Assembly (NCBI GenBank): GCA_037976565.1
Contig: CP137686.1
Coordinates: 3,948,019-4,012,018 of the forward strand
Reading direction: 5' to 3'
DNA length: 64,000 nt
Source of the DNA: Mesocentrotus franciscanus
Taxonomy: Eukaryota; Echinodermata; Echinoidea; Camarodonta; Strongylocentrotidae
A model generated the notes under the pieces. The model was not told the origin of the DNA. It saw only the letters and a program-made list of their open reading frames with translations, and did no database searches. Position numbers and translations under genes: made by a program. This document shows positions 1 through 11,167 of this stretch, piece by piece (the first letter of the stretch is position 1; the number at the start of each line of letters is the position of its first letter).

Positions 1-193
1 TTGAGTAAAGGTTGACTCATTAAAACTGAGTAGAGATTTAGTCTTTTATTGAGTAATATTTTTACTCAACAGATGAGTAGATTTGTTACTCAACACGTGC
101 TGAGTAAAGTTTACTCAAAAGTCGGGTGGTTCCCTTTTGACCACTCAAAAGAGTAACATTTTGACTCAAATTGAGCAGTTTTTTTTTAGAGTG
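1..193. mobile_element. Right arm of an inverted-word DNA element (GAGTAA/TTACTC), cut by window start
   Basis: The stretch is packed with the word GAGTAA/TTACTC(A) in both orientations. It ends in a terminus whose reverse complement begins CACTCTAAAAAAAAACTGC, resembling the CACTGCAAAAACCAG end of the element at 59944-60904. Immediately to its right the sequence becomes identical to 23616 onward, where the LINE-derived sequence continues without this block. Copy A therefore carries an insertion or breakpoint here that copy B lacks. The left end is outside the window, so the target duplication cannot be tested. I did not recognise a named family. Confidence 0.5.
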
Positions 194-600
194 TAAGTAA
201 TCCAAAGTTTTGAATGCATAAAGATCCAGAGGGAATGTAATGATGTATCAAAGTAATGTTGTACAGTGGAGCAGAGCCATGGTCACAGTGAAATAAAAGC
301 AACTTTAAACCCAACCGCAACCCAAGCCAAGCCTTAAACTCTTGTCTTTGATAAAAGAAAGCCTAAATCAAATGTTGCCAGAACAATCGTCACTAGAGCA
401 TTTGTTTGGATCACCCCTTGATGCTGTTCTGAGACTTTATTTCAACCTAAAATGACAGTCCCAGATGTGTACAATCATATTTAGCTAACATTCTCTGATG
501 CTAAGGTTTTAAATTATTTTTATGGATTGTATTGACGTGATGGAAACCATCTAAAAAGCAGTACAGAGCAAAACACGCTTGCTAAAGACAATTTAGATCA
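194..600 (-). mobile_element. LINE 3' remnant, shared with 23616-24020
   Basis: On the - strand this region continues the decayed reverse-transcriptase C-terminal tail better seen at 23379-23744, where a SLWNAL-type motif is readable. Frames are broken here. It lies in the intron before exon 6 of agmatinase copy A. Confidence 0.45.
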
Positions 601-620
601 CCATCTATAAAAGCCTTGGT

Positions 621-1195
621 AGAGGTGTCGTAGTCGAGTGGTTTAAGTACTTGACTTGAAATGCAAAGGTTGTGGGTTTGATCCCCGACATGGCACTAAT
701 GTCCTTGGGCAAGGCATTAATCTACATTTGCCACTGCATACCCAGCATACCCAGGAGAGAAATGGGGACCTGGTAGGATGTCAACATCTTTTGTGTTTAA
801 TAGTAAATTTGCCAACCGGGAGGTCGTGGGTTCGAACCCCGGCCGCGTCATACCAAAAGACGTTAAAAGATGGGAGTCGCTGCTACCTTGTTTGGCGTTC
901 AACAATAAGGAGATAGAGCAATGTCGATCTGGCACTGCTCAGTGGCTGCCGGGCTCACGATCAATTGGGCACAAAGAATTTCCATTTTCGGTTTAATAAA
1001 ATTTGGAGTGGACTATAAAAAAAAAGATTATTATATGCCCCCACGGTGACCATATGGTAGGACTACTCCCCAGGGAGTGGAGATAGTGCACATTGCACAC
1101 GAATGAATCTGATGATCGGGGTAATAGTATCTGTAAAGCGCTTAGAGACGGTATTTCGTATTAAGCGCTTTATAAATCCAGATTATTATAATTAA
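621..1195 (+). repeat. tRNA-derived SINE carrying a nested second SINE
   Basis: The head looks like a pol III promoter: an A-box-like GTGTCGTAGTCGAGTGG and a B-box-like GGTTGTGGGTTTGATCCCC near 668-686. It is followed by a body ending in GTAAAGCGCTTAGAGACGG and an AT-rich tail. A second SINE, 5'-truncated with a B box GGTCGTGGGTTCGAACCCC, occupies about 814-1034. The same outer SINE at 24045-24390 lacks the nested copy, which gives an empty site. It sits in the last-but-one intron of agmatinase copy A. Confidence 0.75.
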
Positions 1196-1211
1196 CGTTA
1201 TCTCGTTTTAG

Positions 1212-2137
1212 GTACTCCTGAGCTTGGTGGTCTGACAACCATCCAAGCTATGGAAATAATCAGAGGGTGTCAAGGACTTAACCTTGTAGGTGGTGACCTT
1301 GTCGAGGTAGGTCATATCTTTTTCCTTTTTTTATCGTGAAAGGTTTTATTTGTCATAACATCAACGTAAAAAAAATACAATATATACAATATATGTGTCA
1401 CATTTGTTTTGTCGAAAATAAACAATAATGCTGTTGTACACATTTATTACTTTAACTTTGAAGAGACAGTGTAATGCATTTTAACATGATATGTCATTAG
1501 AACATTTTGTGACAGAATATAATACATCACAAGACACGACATGAAATTGAAACCTGCTTCTCAATTTTTGTTTTTCCTCTTTGCGATGAATTCCTCAGTG
1601 GACTTGTATGACACAATATAACACATAAAATTAAAGGTCGTATTCATTTTACATTTGCAGGCTGCTTTAGGTTTCAACAGTGAAATTTAAGCCCCAAGTT
1701 GACTGTATTAAATTATGCCTTTATAGTTATGAAAGTTCTTTGGTATTGGAAGTACGTACATGTTCATAATTTACTTTGAAAGTTAAACTTATGTACCGTA
1801 ACCCATAACTTGACATTTCTAAGGTTTTTTTGCAATAATCGGGTCATAGACTTTGAGTCAATGAATAAACACTGCTCATTGTATAACTTTCTCATTCTAA
1901 TGCAAGTATCCGGTCAATACGACACCACTGGTATAACAGCAAACACTGGAGCACATCTTTTGTTTGAGATGCTGGGTGTTCTTCTGAGAGTCAAAAGTTA
2001 AACACTGCTCATTGTATAACTTTCTCATTCTATTGCAGGTTTCTCCTCCATATGACACCACAGGTACAACAGCGTACACCGGAGCACATCTTTTGTTTGA
2101 GATGCTCTGCGTTCTTCCAGGAGTCAAGTTCTACTAG
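1212..2137 (+). CDS. AGMAT-like: Agmatinase-family ureohydrolase, copy A (last two exons only)
   Basis: Only the final exons are in the window: 1212-1306 and 2039-2137, with acceptors TTTTAG and TTGCAG, donor GAG/GTAGGT and stop TAG. Exon 6 encodes [20 protein letters not shown] and onward; exon 7 begins VSPPYDTTG and ends with GVKFY. Both match the C-terminus of vertebrate mitochondrial agmatinase, recently renamed guanidino acid hydrolase. They hold the substrate-side GTPE and EVSPPYD segments, not the manganese ligands, which would lie upstream of the window. Copy B exon 6 differs at only a few positions, so this gene is a recent paralog in the same orientation. A degenerate duplicate of exon 7 lies in the last intron (1906-2001). 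Whether the 5' part exists and is intact cannot be judged. Confidence 0.85.
1906..2001 (+). pseudogene. Dead tandem duplicate of agmatinase copy A last exon
   Basis: A 133-bp unit (1867-1999) is repeated in tandem as 2000-2132. The upstream unit still reads 31 codons resembling exon 7 ([18 protein letters not shown] is visible) and ends in TAA. Its acceptor has changed from TGCAG/G to TGCAA/G. The only nearby AG shifts the frame by one base and leads quickly to a stop, so normal inclusion looks impossible. Copy B has no such duplicate, so the event post-dates the segmental duplication or was lost in B. Confidence 0.75.
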
Positions 2138-2159
2138 TGCCACTTGCCAAATCATTTTC

Positions 2160-2222
2160 AAGGGAAACAAAAAGTGTGGTCTTTGTAGACAGGTGGTCAC
2201 TAAAGTAGGTTTGACTGTAAAA
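2160..2222 (-). mobile_element. Fragment of a short TA-type MITE (ACAGTCAAACCTG end)
   Basis: The reverse complement starts with ACAGTCAAACCT and continues with a GACCACCTGT-like segment, as in the complete 108-bp element at 54724-54831. It sits just 3' of the copy A stop codon, where B instead has unrelated sequence carrying an AATAAA signal. Confidence 0.5.
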
Positions 2223-3663
2223 GGAGTTTGATTGATTTTTTAAAATATGAACGTATTTCACACCATTTTTAAAGGGAAGTTGAAAAGCCCGCCAAATAAT
2301 AGAATGGACGGTGATCGTTCCCCATTAAAACGCTGCACATGTGTAGATGAATGCAGCTGAATGTACTATGGCCTCTTTCTTAACTTCTTAATTTTTTGTT
2401 ATAACCCTGCAGTTTTTATCAAAATGAAACCGTGTCAGAAATTTAAAGTGAGGCAACAGATCAAACAGTTACAATGATGCTGGCGAAGAAAAATAAATAA
2501 GTGAAGAGGATATGACGTAACAGGCACTGAAAATGTGTGCATTTTTATGGGACATCGCTTGCTAATTCGGTCCCTTGAGTGACGTTACAAATCTCGGCAG
2601 TGTCCGGTGAGCTCTTCAAGTGCAAAAGTGGGGCTGTTTTTTCCATTTCAAACTGATAATTGTTACTTTGAATGTTTTCAAACGGGGAATTTTTGATAAA
2701 TTGTTCGATCCAACCTTCCCTTATACAATGATACAAATCAAATCGATATTTAAAATCAATGCACCTCTACTTGAAAGGCTCTTGTACTTGTGTGCTTGTA
2801 CTCTCTGTGGTTGCTACAGTATGCCTCCTAAACTTAGGATTTGATTGACATTGATAATGACAGAGAGCAATCTAAAGATGACTCATTGTTTTATCAAGCA
2901 ACAAGGATCTAGGAGTTTTCCTGTAAAAAAAAACCAATAACGCATGTTTTCAGTCCTTCATCAAACAATCTACCCGCTCTTGAGGCTGTTTATGCATGTA
3001 TAGTACTCAGCCTGACGGGTTCATATGATAGATGCACACATCCTTAACTTGAGTACCGATAGATCGTATTTTTAAATGGACTCATGCACCTGCATAAATT
3101 GTATATTAAATTGTATATCCAGGTAAGACATCCTCTAGAGTACTGATTATGGAGTCCAAAGACAGGTGTCAACCATTTGCTCCTTGAAATAATATTCAGA
3201 ATAAATTATAATAATTTTATGACTGAATAAAAAAGAATCAAGATGTCTTGAAATCAATTTCTCATCACAATTTAATAACTTTATAATATATTGTTCTTCA
3301 ATTTGGCATACCATATAAAGCAGTGACTTTCTTTTAAAGTTAAATCGGCAAAACTTCATCTGCTTTTATGAATACAGGACAAAGTGCTTCCTTCATGTAC
3401 CAAAATATTTTTATCTTCATAATTGGAAACAAATGATTACAGTACATGTACAGTTAACAACAAAATTATTCATACCCTTTAATACCAAGTTGTGTAATTT
3501 TTTATTTATGTGAAAAATTGATTTGTCCCGATTTATGTTTCTTGAGAATGTGACATATTAAAGCTTATATCAAAAAGTATTCAACAAAGGGCCTAATTCA
3601 TCCAGTCCACCTTTCATTCTTAATTAAGTTACCGATCATTTTTTAAGAACATTTTTGATTAAT

Positions 3664-4045
3664 TGAACGTCATAGCTTCCGCGCTTCGCGCGGGAGAAGG
3701 GAAATTGAATTCAGACAAGGATTAAGAGTCGAGAACGTACGGTACAACGAATCGTCGATCTTCTTTCTCTAATAATCTTATGAAACGTTGAAGCTTCTGC
3801 GCTTCGCGCGGGAGAGGGAGAGAACTGAATTCAGACAAGGATTAAGAGTAGAGAACGGTACAACGATACGTCTTCTATCTCTAATAATTTTAATGAAAAC
3901 GTCAAAGCTTCTGCGCGGGAGGGGGGCAGAAATGAATTCAGACAAGGATTAAGAGTCGAGAACGGTACAACGAATCGTCTTCTTTCTCTCATAATTTAAT
4001 GAAACGTCAAAGCTTCCGCACTCCGCGCGGGAGGGGAAAAATTCC
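3664..4045. repeat. Minisatellite, about 115-bp unit, 3-4 copies
   Basis: Repeated blocks contain AAGCTTCYGCGCTTCGCGCG, GAATTCAGACAAGGATTAAG and TCGTCTTCTTTCTC. Units differ by small indels and end in a GC-rich CTTCGCGCG palindromic segment that extends to about 4110. The array starts right after the end of the segmental duplication. Confidence 0.8.
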
Positions 4046-4179
4046 CCCTCCCTGCAACCGTACCCCCCTAGGGAGCGCGCTTCGCGCGCTCTGTAAGTGA
4101 TTCGCACGTTTCGCGTGCTCACTACCGCCCCCCTAAAATCAAATCCTAGCTACCCGCTTGAACATATAGTACCTTTAAA

Positions 4180-4650
4180 GCAAAAAATAAAGATAATAAT
4201 AACAGCAACAAAAAGAACAACAATAACACCAATGACAATAATGATGATAAAGATAATGATAACAATACTAAGAATGATAATATAATAATAATATTAATAA
4301 TAATGATAATATAATAACAGTAATAATAATACTAATAACCTAAATTTATACAGCGATTGATAATAAAATTATTCATAATGGTCGGTTACGCTGTAACTGG
4401 TAGAGCGCTTTATAAGAAACGGTTATTATTATCATTATAGAATACAAAAGTAAAATACAGAGTACCAGTACAAAAATAAAATATAGAGATTAATAAAACT
4501 AAAAAGTGAATGTGTAAGCTAAAAGTAGCGATTTTTTTGCTACAGAAGCAGCTAGGATTTGAGGTGGAAAAAAAAAACTTGTATGAATGAATGTGAGTAA
4601 TTAGTTAAAAGAGAATGAGAGGGGGAAAGGGAAAGGAGAGAAAAACCAGA
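4180..4650. repeat. Dispersed repeat with AT-rich microsatellite core (pairs with 32465-32860)
   Basis: A run of AAT/GAT triplets is followed by ACAGCGATTGATAATRAAAT, a GTAACTGGTARAGCGCTTTA segment and a GAGGGGGAAAGGGAA tract. The same order of blocks recurs at 32465-32860 inside intron 3 of agmatinase copy C. No coding potential seen. From 4650 to 5328 I see nothing recognisable. Confidence 0.65.
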
Positions 4651-5340
4651 ACGTCAATGACGTAGCGCTCATCCGCATCTCGCAACAACAAATATCGTAA
4701 ATTTTATGTGGTACACTTTTGAACTGGTCAAAAAATAAAAATTTGATGCCCTGGAAGGGACATAATTTCATTTAGCTGTACAAGATTAAATAGAAACTAA
4801 AGGAAATGGAATGAAAATTGGTTGAAAAATATATAGTTTTATGACAAGGAGGACTCGAACTTTATAGTAAGAGATAAATGTAAACATACTCACCTTTTAT
4901 TATATGATAAGAAAAGGACAGAGGTATAAATAGTCAGTAAATTGTCAACAGAAAAATATGGCAAAATAACAATTTTGTAAGGGACAAAAACGAGTTAGTG
5001 TGAGAAAATTGTTAAAATATTTAAACATATTGAAGAATTAGGAGGTAACAAGAGAATGAAAACAATGCATGCATAATACTGATGAATTAAAACAAAATTA
5101 AATATTATGATCTTTCAGCCATTTTGCACTCAGGTGTGTTGGATGTTGTGCTTGCCTTGAGTGCAAGATGTTGCCAACCTCCGCAACTTGGAGGCAGATC
5201 ACACATCCTATTATTCACAAGAATTGTATCCAAAGCTCTTTGTGATTTTCGACCTCTCTTTTCTCCTCTTTTTAATCCACAAATCATGATCAAGTGTTTT
5301 CTGTGAGGGATCAAATTTGCAAATAATCATCCTAATATTT

Positions 5341-5989
5341 AATCTATTGCCAGTAAAAAGTAATCTTTTCAAATGGGGAATATCTAATGACGATGTATGC
5401 CCAAAATGTAATATAAAGGAGGATATAAATCACGCATTTATCGAATGCAAAATAAATAAGCCCTTTATTAAACATCTGAAAGAAATATTACAAGAAATAT
5501 ACCAAGTAAAGATATTGAAGTTCAGTATCCAACACTTGCTCAAAATAGATTGTGAAAATGATTGTACTTTATTCCTAACTATAGCTTTTTGGACCATTTA
5601 TAAATTGATTGTCGATCGGAACATGACTGGAATAGACAAAAGAAATGTTGTTTTCAAACAAATTTTCCAAAGAGAAATTATAAAAAGATTGGAAATTCAG
5701 TCAAATACAAATATGACCAGAGAGCACAAGTTTTTACCAAAAGAGCTGTTACGTGTTATTTAAAATAAAATAAAAGAAGAAAAAAGGGAGAAAAAGAGGG
5801 AAAAATATCAGTATAATACTAATGTTAATGATGATTCAAATGCTTTGCAAAGCAAGACTTAGTTTTAGTTTCAATTCTTTGTTATGCAAATAATGATGCT
5901 TTTGTGATTATGTAAGTTTGATTTGTATTATTGTATTTTTGAATGTATATCTAATAAATCCTCTGACGAGGCAAAGAAAAAAAAAAAAA
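5341..5989 (+). mobile_element. 5'-truncated LINE insertion with 12-bp target duplication
   Basis: The insertion is bounded by the direct repeat ATCCTAATATTT (5329-5340 and 5990-6001) and ends in a poly(A) run (about 5976-5989). Reading starts directly at the 5' junction and stays open to a stop at 5761-5763. The peptide has a Cys/His cluster, CPKCNIKEDINHAFIECK, typical of the zinc-binding segment after the reverse-transcriptase domain of LINE ORF2-like proteins. It is a classic target-primed, 5'-truncated copy of about 650 bp. Confidence 0.8.
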
Positions 5990-6009
5990 ATCCTAATATT
6001 TGCACAAAA

Positions 6010-6720
6010 CTTTAAAAATGAAATGAAGGAGAAGAAGCATTTTTTGTTATTTTTTGGAATAAATTTGAATAAATTACCACAATTAATCAATGGAGCAAAA
6101 TCTCTTTAGCTCTACCAGATAAAGCAAACCAAATCAAAATCGGTCAAGAAATGAGGGAGAAGAAGCAATTTTTGTTTTTTCTGGAATAAATTTTGCATAA
6201 ATTACCATACTTAATTAATGGAGAAAAATTTCAAAATTCTGCGTAGTGGTATAGTGTACCAAAGTTAGCTCTATGATATAAAGCAAATCAAATCAAAATC
6301 GGTCACAATATGAAGGAGAATAGAAGCATTTTTTGTGATTTTTTAAATTATTTTTGGAATAAATTTGCATAAAGTACCATAAATAATCAATGGAGCAAAA
6401 TCTCAAAATTCTGTGTAGAAGTTTAGTGTTCCAAATTTAGCTCTAGGCTACCATGCAGATAAGGCAAACCAAATCAAAATCGGTCAAGAAATGAGGGAGA
6501 AGAAGCAATTTTTGTTATTTTTGGAATAAATTTGCATAAATTAGCATAGATAATGAATTTCACGATTCTGGGTAGAAGTTTTAAATCCCCCTCCTAGCCC
6601 TATCATATGAAACAATCAGAATCAAAATCGGTTGAAAAATAACGAAGAAGAAGTATTTTGAAAACTGCATGTGGACGAACGGAAGGACGGAGGGACGGAC
6701 TACGGACGCCACGCCATGGC
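6010..6720. repeat. Tandem repeat, about 160-170-bp unit, about 4 copies
   Basis: Each unit holds AATCAAAATCGGTCAAGAAA, GAGAAGAAGCATTTTTTG and GGAATAAATTTGCATAAATT. The last copy runs into a GGACGGA-rich stretch. No coding potential. Confidence 0.75.
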
Positions 6721-6722
6721 AA

Positions 6723-7084
6723 TGATAAGTATTATGTTCTTATAAAAGACCAGTTAGAGAGCTTTGATTGAACTAATAAGTTGTATAGCTTTATTGAGGC
6801 ACTGTCAGTCAGACATCTTTGTAGTCATCATATATATATATATATACAACTTCTTAAACTGTACAGACTAGAGTGACAGGGTGGACTAGCTACCTGTACA
6901 CTCGCGACTGTACTATATAGGGCAGTACTGTCGCTTTCAAATATATAACTTACGCGACAGTCCATTTCTTTCAAGGTTGCGATTCACGATACTGGAATTC
7001 TCCGTTGAGGTTGATCGAGTTGTATCCGTTAATGTTGTAATCAAAGTGACTGATTAAATCCGGTTATACTGATAAACTATAACA
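6723..7084 (-). repeat. Candidate LTR of the Ty3/Gypsy element
   Basis: Read on the - strand the segment starts TGTTATAG (7084 downward) and ends TATCA. It contains a CTATATAG box near 6915 and AATAAA near 6792, as expected for a U3-R-U5 order. It lies just 3' of the pol remnant. No polypurine tract is evident at its 5' edge and no partner LTR is present, so the borders are tentative. Confidence 0.4.
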
Positions 7085-7320
7085 TGCAAATATTATATAT
7101 CATGCTCATGTTATCCTGCAGTTATGTTTTAGATTCCAAGATTAACTCTGTAACTATAAACTATTTACAAAACGCGAAAGTCTTTCTCTGTAGTTCGCTT
7201 TCGTTTATTTACAAGTTCAAGCGATCTGGCGGTTTAATAACTCGTCCGCTTCTGGTTCTGGTTGATGACGTAGTTGAGCTTTCTTCAGATGCTGGTTGCT
7301 CTGTAGCTTCTGCACTGTCA

Positions 7321-9500
7321 TCACGCTCGAAGTCGTCCTGTTTTGTTAGTGGAATAGACTCGGCTTAATTCTTGTCGACGTGGGATCGACTGGCCTGAGG
7401 TGACGTCTGTTTCTGCGACGTATCTCGCCTGCTTCTGTCTCGACCTGGTATGACCTGTTTTGATTCTGACAGACCTGATGATACCACGTTTCGACCAGGT
7501 GTTGGTTTTCATGTCTTGGAGTATGACATGATCTCCAGGCTGTAGCTTTGACAAGTCTCGAGCACGTTTGTCAAATCGCTCTTTTTGCTTCACCTTATGC
7601 TCCTCCTTTCTTCCCCTCACTGATCGTGTATCGGTCCGTTGGTTGTCGAGTAAACTGTCAAGCATGCATGGGGAGATTCGATCTAAGTCGACGATTGTAC
7701 TATAGGAGTTCCGCCGGAGATTTTCCGCATGCTAGTGGTGAACTGCGATAGACTTGTAGAGCCCTGTGGATATCTTGTCCACTGTGCTGTGACTTTGAGA
7801 TGAGATTTTTTTACAATCTTCACAGCATTCTCTGCGAGGCCATTGGATTGTGGATAATATGGGCTCGATGTAGTATGGTAAAAATCCCATTCTTTTGCAA
7901 AGCTCTGGAACTCTTGGCTTGCAAATTAATTGAGGACCATTATCCGACATCAGTTCACATGGTGTTCCATGGCGAGCAAATACTGCTTTCATGTGGTTGA
8001 TCACGGCCTTGCTACTATAGTTGAATTCATAGTACATACCTCAATGAACTGTGAAAAGTAGTCGACGATGACCATGTACTCTCTATTGTTCAGCGTGAAC
8101 AAATCAACAGCAACTTTTTCCCACGGGCAGTTCGGCACGGCATGAGGATGTAGACTTTCAGCCTGCTGTTTTGGTCTGTACATTAGGAATGAAGTACAAC
8201 TTTGGACCATTTCAGTGATGTCTGTGTTGATTCTGGGCCAATAGTGACTTCACTAGCACGTTTCTTACACTTCTCGATGCCTTAGTGTCCTTCATGGATT
8301 TTGTTTAGCATGAACCTTCTCATAGTAGTGGGAACTACTATTTTGCTGCCTTTGGAGATGATGCCATCTGCTTCAGAGAGTTCACTCCTGATGTTCCAGT
8401 GTTCCCTGACTCGAACTGGACATTGCTGCTTCGTTTCTGGCCAACCATCTCTGATGATGCCTATATAGCAGCTCTTGCATGCAGTTGATCATCTTTCTTT
8501 GTCTCTTCGACAATCTGATATCGTTTGTTCAATGTAACTGGCATGCTCTTGACAATAGCATCTACGTAGACTCTGATGTCTTCCTCTGTCTCGGCATTCA
8601 ACTCGGCCTTTGGATCCACAGCTCTGGACAATGTATCAGCAGTGTACTTTCCAGGCGTGTACAAGACCTTGAGATCATATCTCTGTACGTACCTGATAAG
8701 TAACCTGTGAATGCGTAGAGGACAGTCACCCGGCCAGTGATTTGACAAACAGTGGAATAAGTGGCTTGTGATCAGTCTCCACTTCTACTTGTTGTCAATA
8801 GATGTATTGATGGAATCTTTCACATGCATATGTGATTGCCAGTAATTCTTTCTCGATCTGTGCATATCTAGTCTCTGCATCAGTCATTGATCTAGATGCA
8901 TATGCGATCGGGACCCAATTTTGATCATATTGCTGTAGTAGCACTGCATCAATACCATCCTTTGATGCATCTGCTGACAGCTTGGTTGGTTTCTTGGAGT
9001 CATAGAAATGTAGGACTGGCTCTTGGATCAGAGCTTGTTTCAGCTGATTCCATGCATCTTCTTGTGCATGATCCCATGTCCACACATTCTTTTTGTGAAG
9101 TAGATGTCTCAGCGCTGCTGACTTGTTAGACAGATCTGGGATAAACTATCATACCCAAGAACCTTTGGACATATTTCCGACATTTCGGTCTCTCCATGTT
9201 CAAGATAGCAGACACCTTCTTTGGATCAGGTTGAACTCCTTGATCACTGATCAAGTCACCAATGAATGTGAGTTTCTTGACATTGAACTAGCATTTGTCT
9301 TTGTTCAACTTGAGATTCATTTTCTCACAATGCTGAGAACCTCTCTCAATCTGTCATCATGCTCCTGTTGGGTAGTTCCCCATACAATCACATCATCCAT
9401 CATTGTGTTAACTCCCGGAATGTGTGCAAACATTTGGTGCACTATCTTGTGATAGACTTCCGGAGCACTACGAGCTCCAAATTTCTAAATTAAAATGATA
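7321..9500 (-). pseudogene. Ty3/Gypsy retrotransposon pol remnant (RT, RNase H, integrase)
   Basis: On the - strand, from 9500 down, a reverse-transcriptase fragment is readable with TMMDDVIVWG around the catalytic box near 9380-9410. It is followed by an RNase H block (8795-9085, with the LSADASKDGIDAVLLQ type motif), a connection segment (8461-8748, LYTPGKYTADTLSRA), an integrase core (8001-8210 and 7732-8037, with AVDLFTL and a SDNGPQL box) and a basic C-terminal tail (7321-7665). The RT - RNase H - integrase order identifies the Ty3/Gypsy class. Several frameshifts and stops separate the blocks, and gag, protease and the RT N-terminus are missing, so it is dead and 5'-truncated near 9500. 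Confidence 0.85.
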
Positions 9501-9509
9501 CTTATCTGT

Positions 9510-9911
9510 AATCGACCTCAAATGATCTCTGTGATGGGGTAATTGCAAGAGTTTATATATTATGGTCCTGTTGGTGGCCAGATGCCAATATTGATTATCA
9601 CAATATCTGTTGATTACTGGTGTCAACTGGTAAATCAACTGGAAATATCAACTGGTATATCAACTGGTAATTCTACTGGTTTTCAACTGGTAAATCAACT
9701 GGAAATATCAACTGGTATATCAACTGTTAAATCTACTGGTTTTTCAACTGGTTTGTCATAGCGCAACTGGTCCCAGATAGCGTTGTCTCAATTTCCATAT
9801 TAAAAACCAGTTGAATATACTGGTTTGAACTGGTACCAGTTGACTACTGGTTTGAACTTGTACCAGTTGATCAGTTGCCTACTGCATGGTTTCAACTGGT
9901 TTTTCGACCTG
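9510..9911. mobile_element. Inverted-word DNA element (ACTGGT/ACCAGT), left part missing
   Basis: About 9600-9910 is filled with ACTGGT, CAACTGG and ACCAGTTG words in both orientations. Its unique core (about 9513-9600) contains TCAAATGATCT, TGTGATGG, TTGGTGG and TGCCAA, in the same order as the core at about 60440-60560. Its right end reads CTGGTTTTTCGACCTG against CTGGTTTTTGCAGTG in the 60 kb element. The left arm is absent, where the Gypsy remnant begins. From 9912 to 10500 I see nothing recognisable. Confidence 0.6.
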
Positions 9912-11167
9912 GGTGGCTATACCTACAGATTTCAGCGATCAAGAGGCAACACACGTTAAGCAATGGAGAAAAATGGAGTTCCCAAAATCAGACGGAGTTA
10001 CCGATTGGTTTTGTCTTTTCAATGAGAATCATTTATATATCAAAATGTTCGGAATGAACTGAATGACATGAATCTTTTTCCGTTGGTAAAAAATAGCCCT
10101 CTCCCGGCAGGAAACCGCCAGATATAGCCAGGAGCGTTCAGTCAAAAAGTTCGATACCACAGAAATTTTGACCAAATTGATGAAAAATAATCAAACAAAA
10201 AAATGACGGTGCGATGGAACAACAAAATATCGTGATTTTTACATCACCTTAAAGAAGAAAAGTCAAACTTTTCTAATGCTTTTTCCGTTGGTGAACTATA
10301 TATATAGGCCGATCATATCAAAAGATGTATAGACCCGAGTTGCATGAAAAGGGGGGATTTTGGCATATTTTTTAAAGCTTTTCACGTCGGTGCGCGGTGT
10401 GTTTGAAGAGGTTGACGCTTAAGTGTATATGGGTACAATCCATATGAATAAAGTACAATTATGAAACAATTATAAGCTTCCACTGAATCTTTTCAAATAT
10501 AGTTCAAGTTCAAGTTCAAGTCCAAGTTCAAGTTCAAGTTTTATTTATCTTTCTTTCATAACACACTTTACAAATATGACATGAATATAACAAGTTAACA
10601 GAATATGGCGTTACAATAGAAAGATGAGGTGACCTTGGTTGAAAGCAAGGCTTGTGGATTTAAGGTCCCTCATGAGTAGCTTATGAGTATGTCCTAAGAG
10701 AACAAACTCGTCAGATAAGAATAATGCATACATTTAAATGCTGACAAACTAAACTAACTAAAAAACTAAGAAAATATAAACATAAATAAGTATAATAAAA
10801 TCTACTAACTACTAAATAATGGCTATAAACAAGAGAAACAGGACAATACTACGAGCAACAGGACTGAAACACAGACAAAAACGAAACAAGACAGACAGAT
10901 GAATAGATGTGAGAAACGGGAGTAGAATTTTGCTGACCTATATAGTAAATAATTTTCTTAAATATTGATCACAACTATAAATCTAGACGATATCGACTCA
11001 AATAAAGTAACTTCAGTTTGCGCTTAAATACATAAATACTGACCGATTGCGCTATTCTTGGTTCAAGGGAATTCCAAAACCTACGTCCAGTGGACCCCAA
11101 AGTAGTAAGGGCAAATTGCGTTCTAACAAGAGGTAAGTGATATGCTTGCGCCTGACGTGTGGAATAA

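Larger units (their letters stand above)
194..3637. repeat. Segmental duplication, copy A (pairs with 23616-27284)
   Basis: Apart from indels this block matches 23616-27284 closely, from the LINE fragment through agmatinase exons 6 and 7 and about 1.5 kb of 3' flank. Homology stops at the word GTTACCGAT on the right. Differences between copies are discrete insertions: a nested SINE (about 814-1034) and a duplicated last exon (1867-2000) only in A; a 281-bp element (26244-26524) and about 90 bp near 24741 only in B. The two copies have the same orientation and lie about 23.5 kb apart. Confidence 0.85.

Noticed and set aside
7084..7368. A 94-residue + strand frame as an independent gene
   Set aside because: It overlaps the integrase tail and candidate LTR of the Gypsy remnant on the opposite strand and has no recognisable domain.
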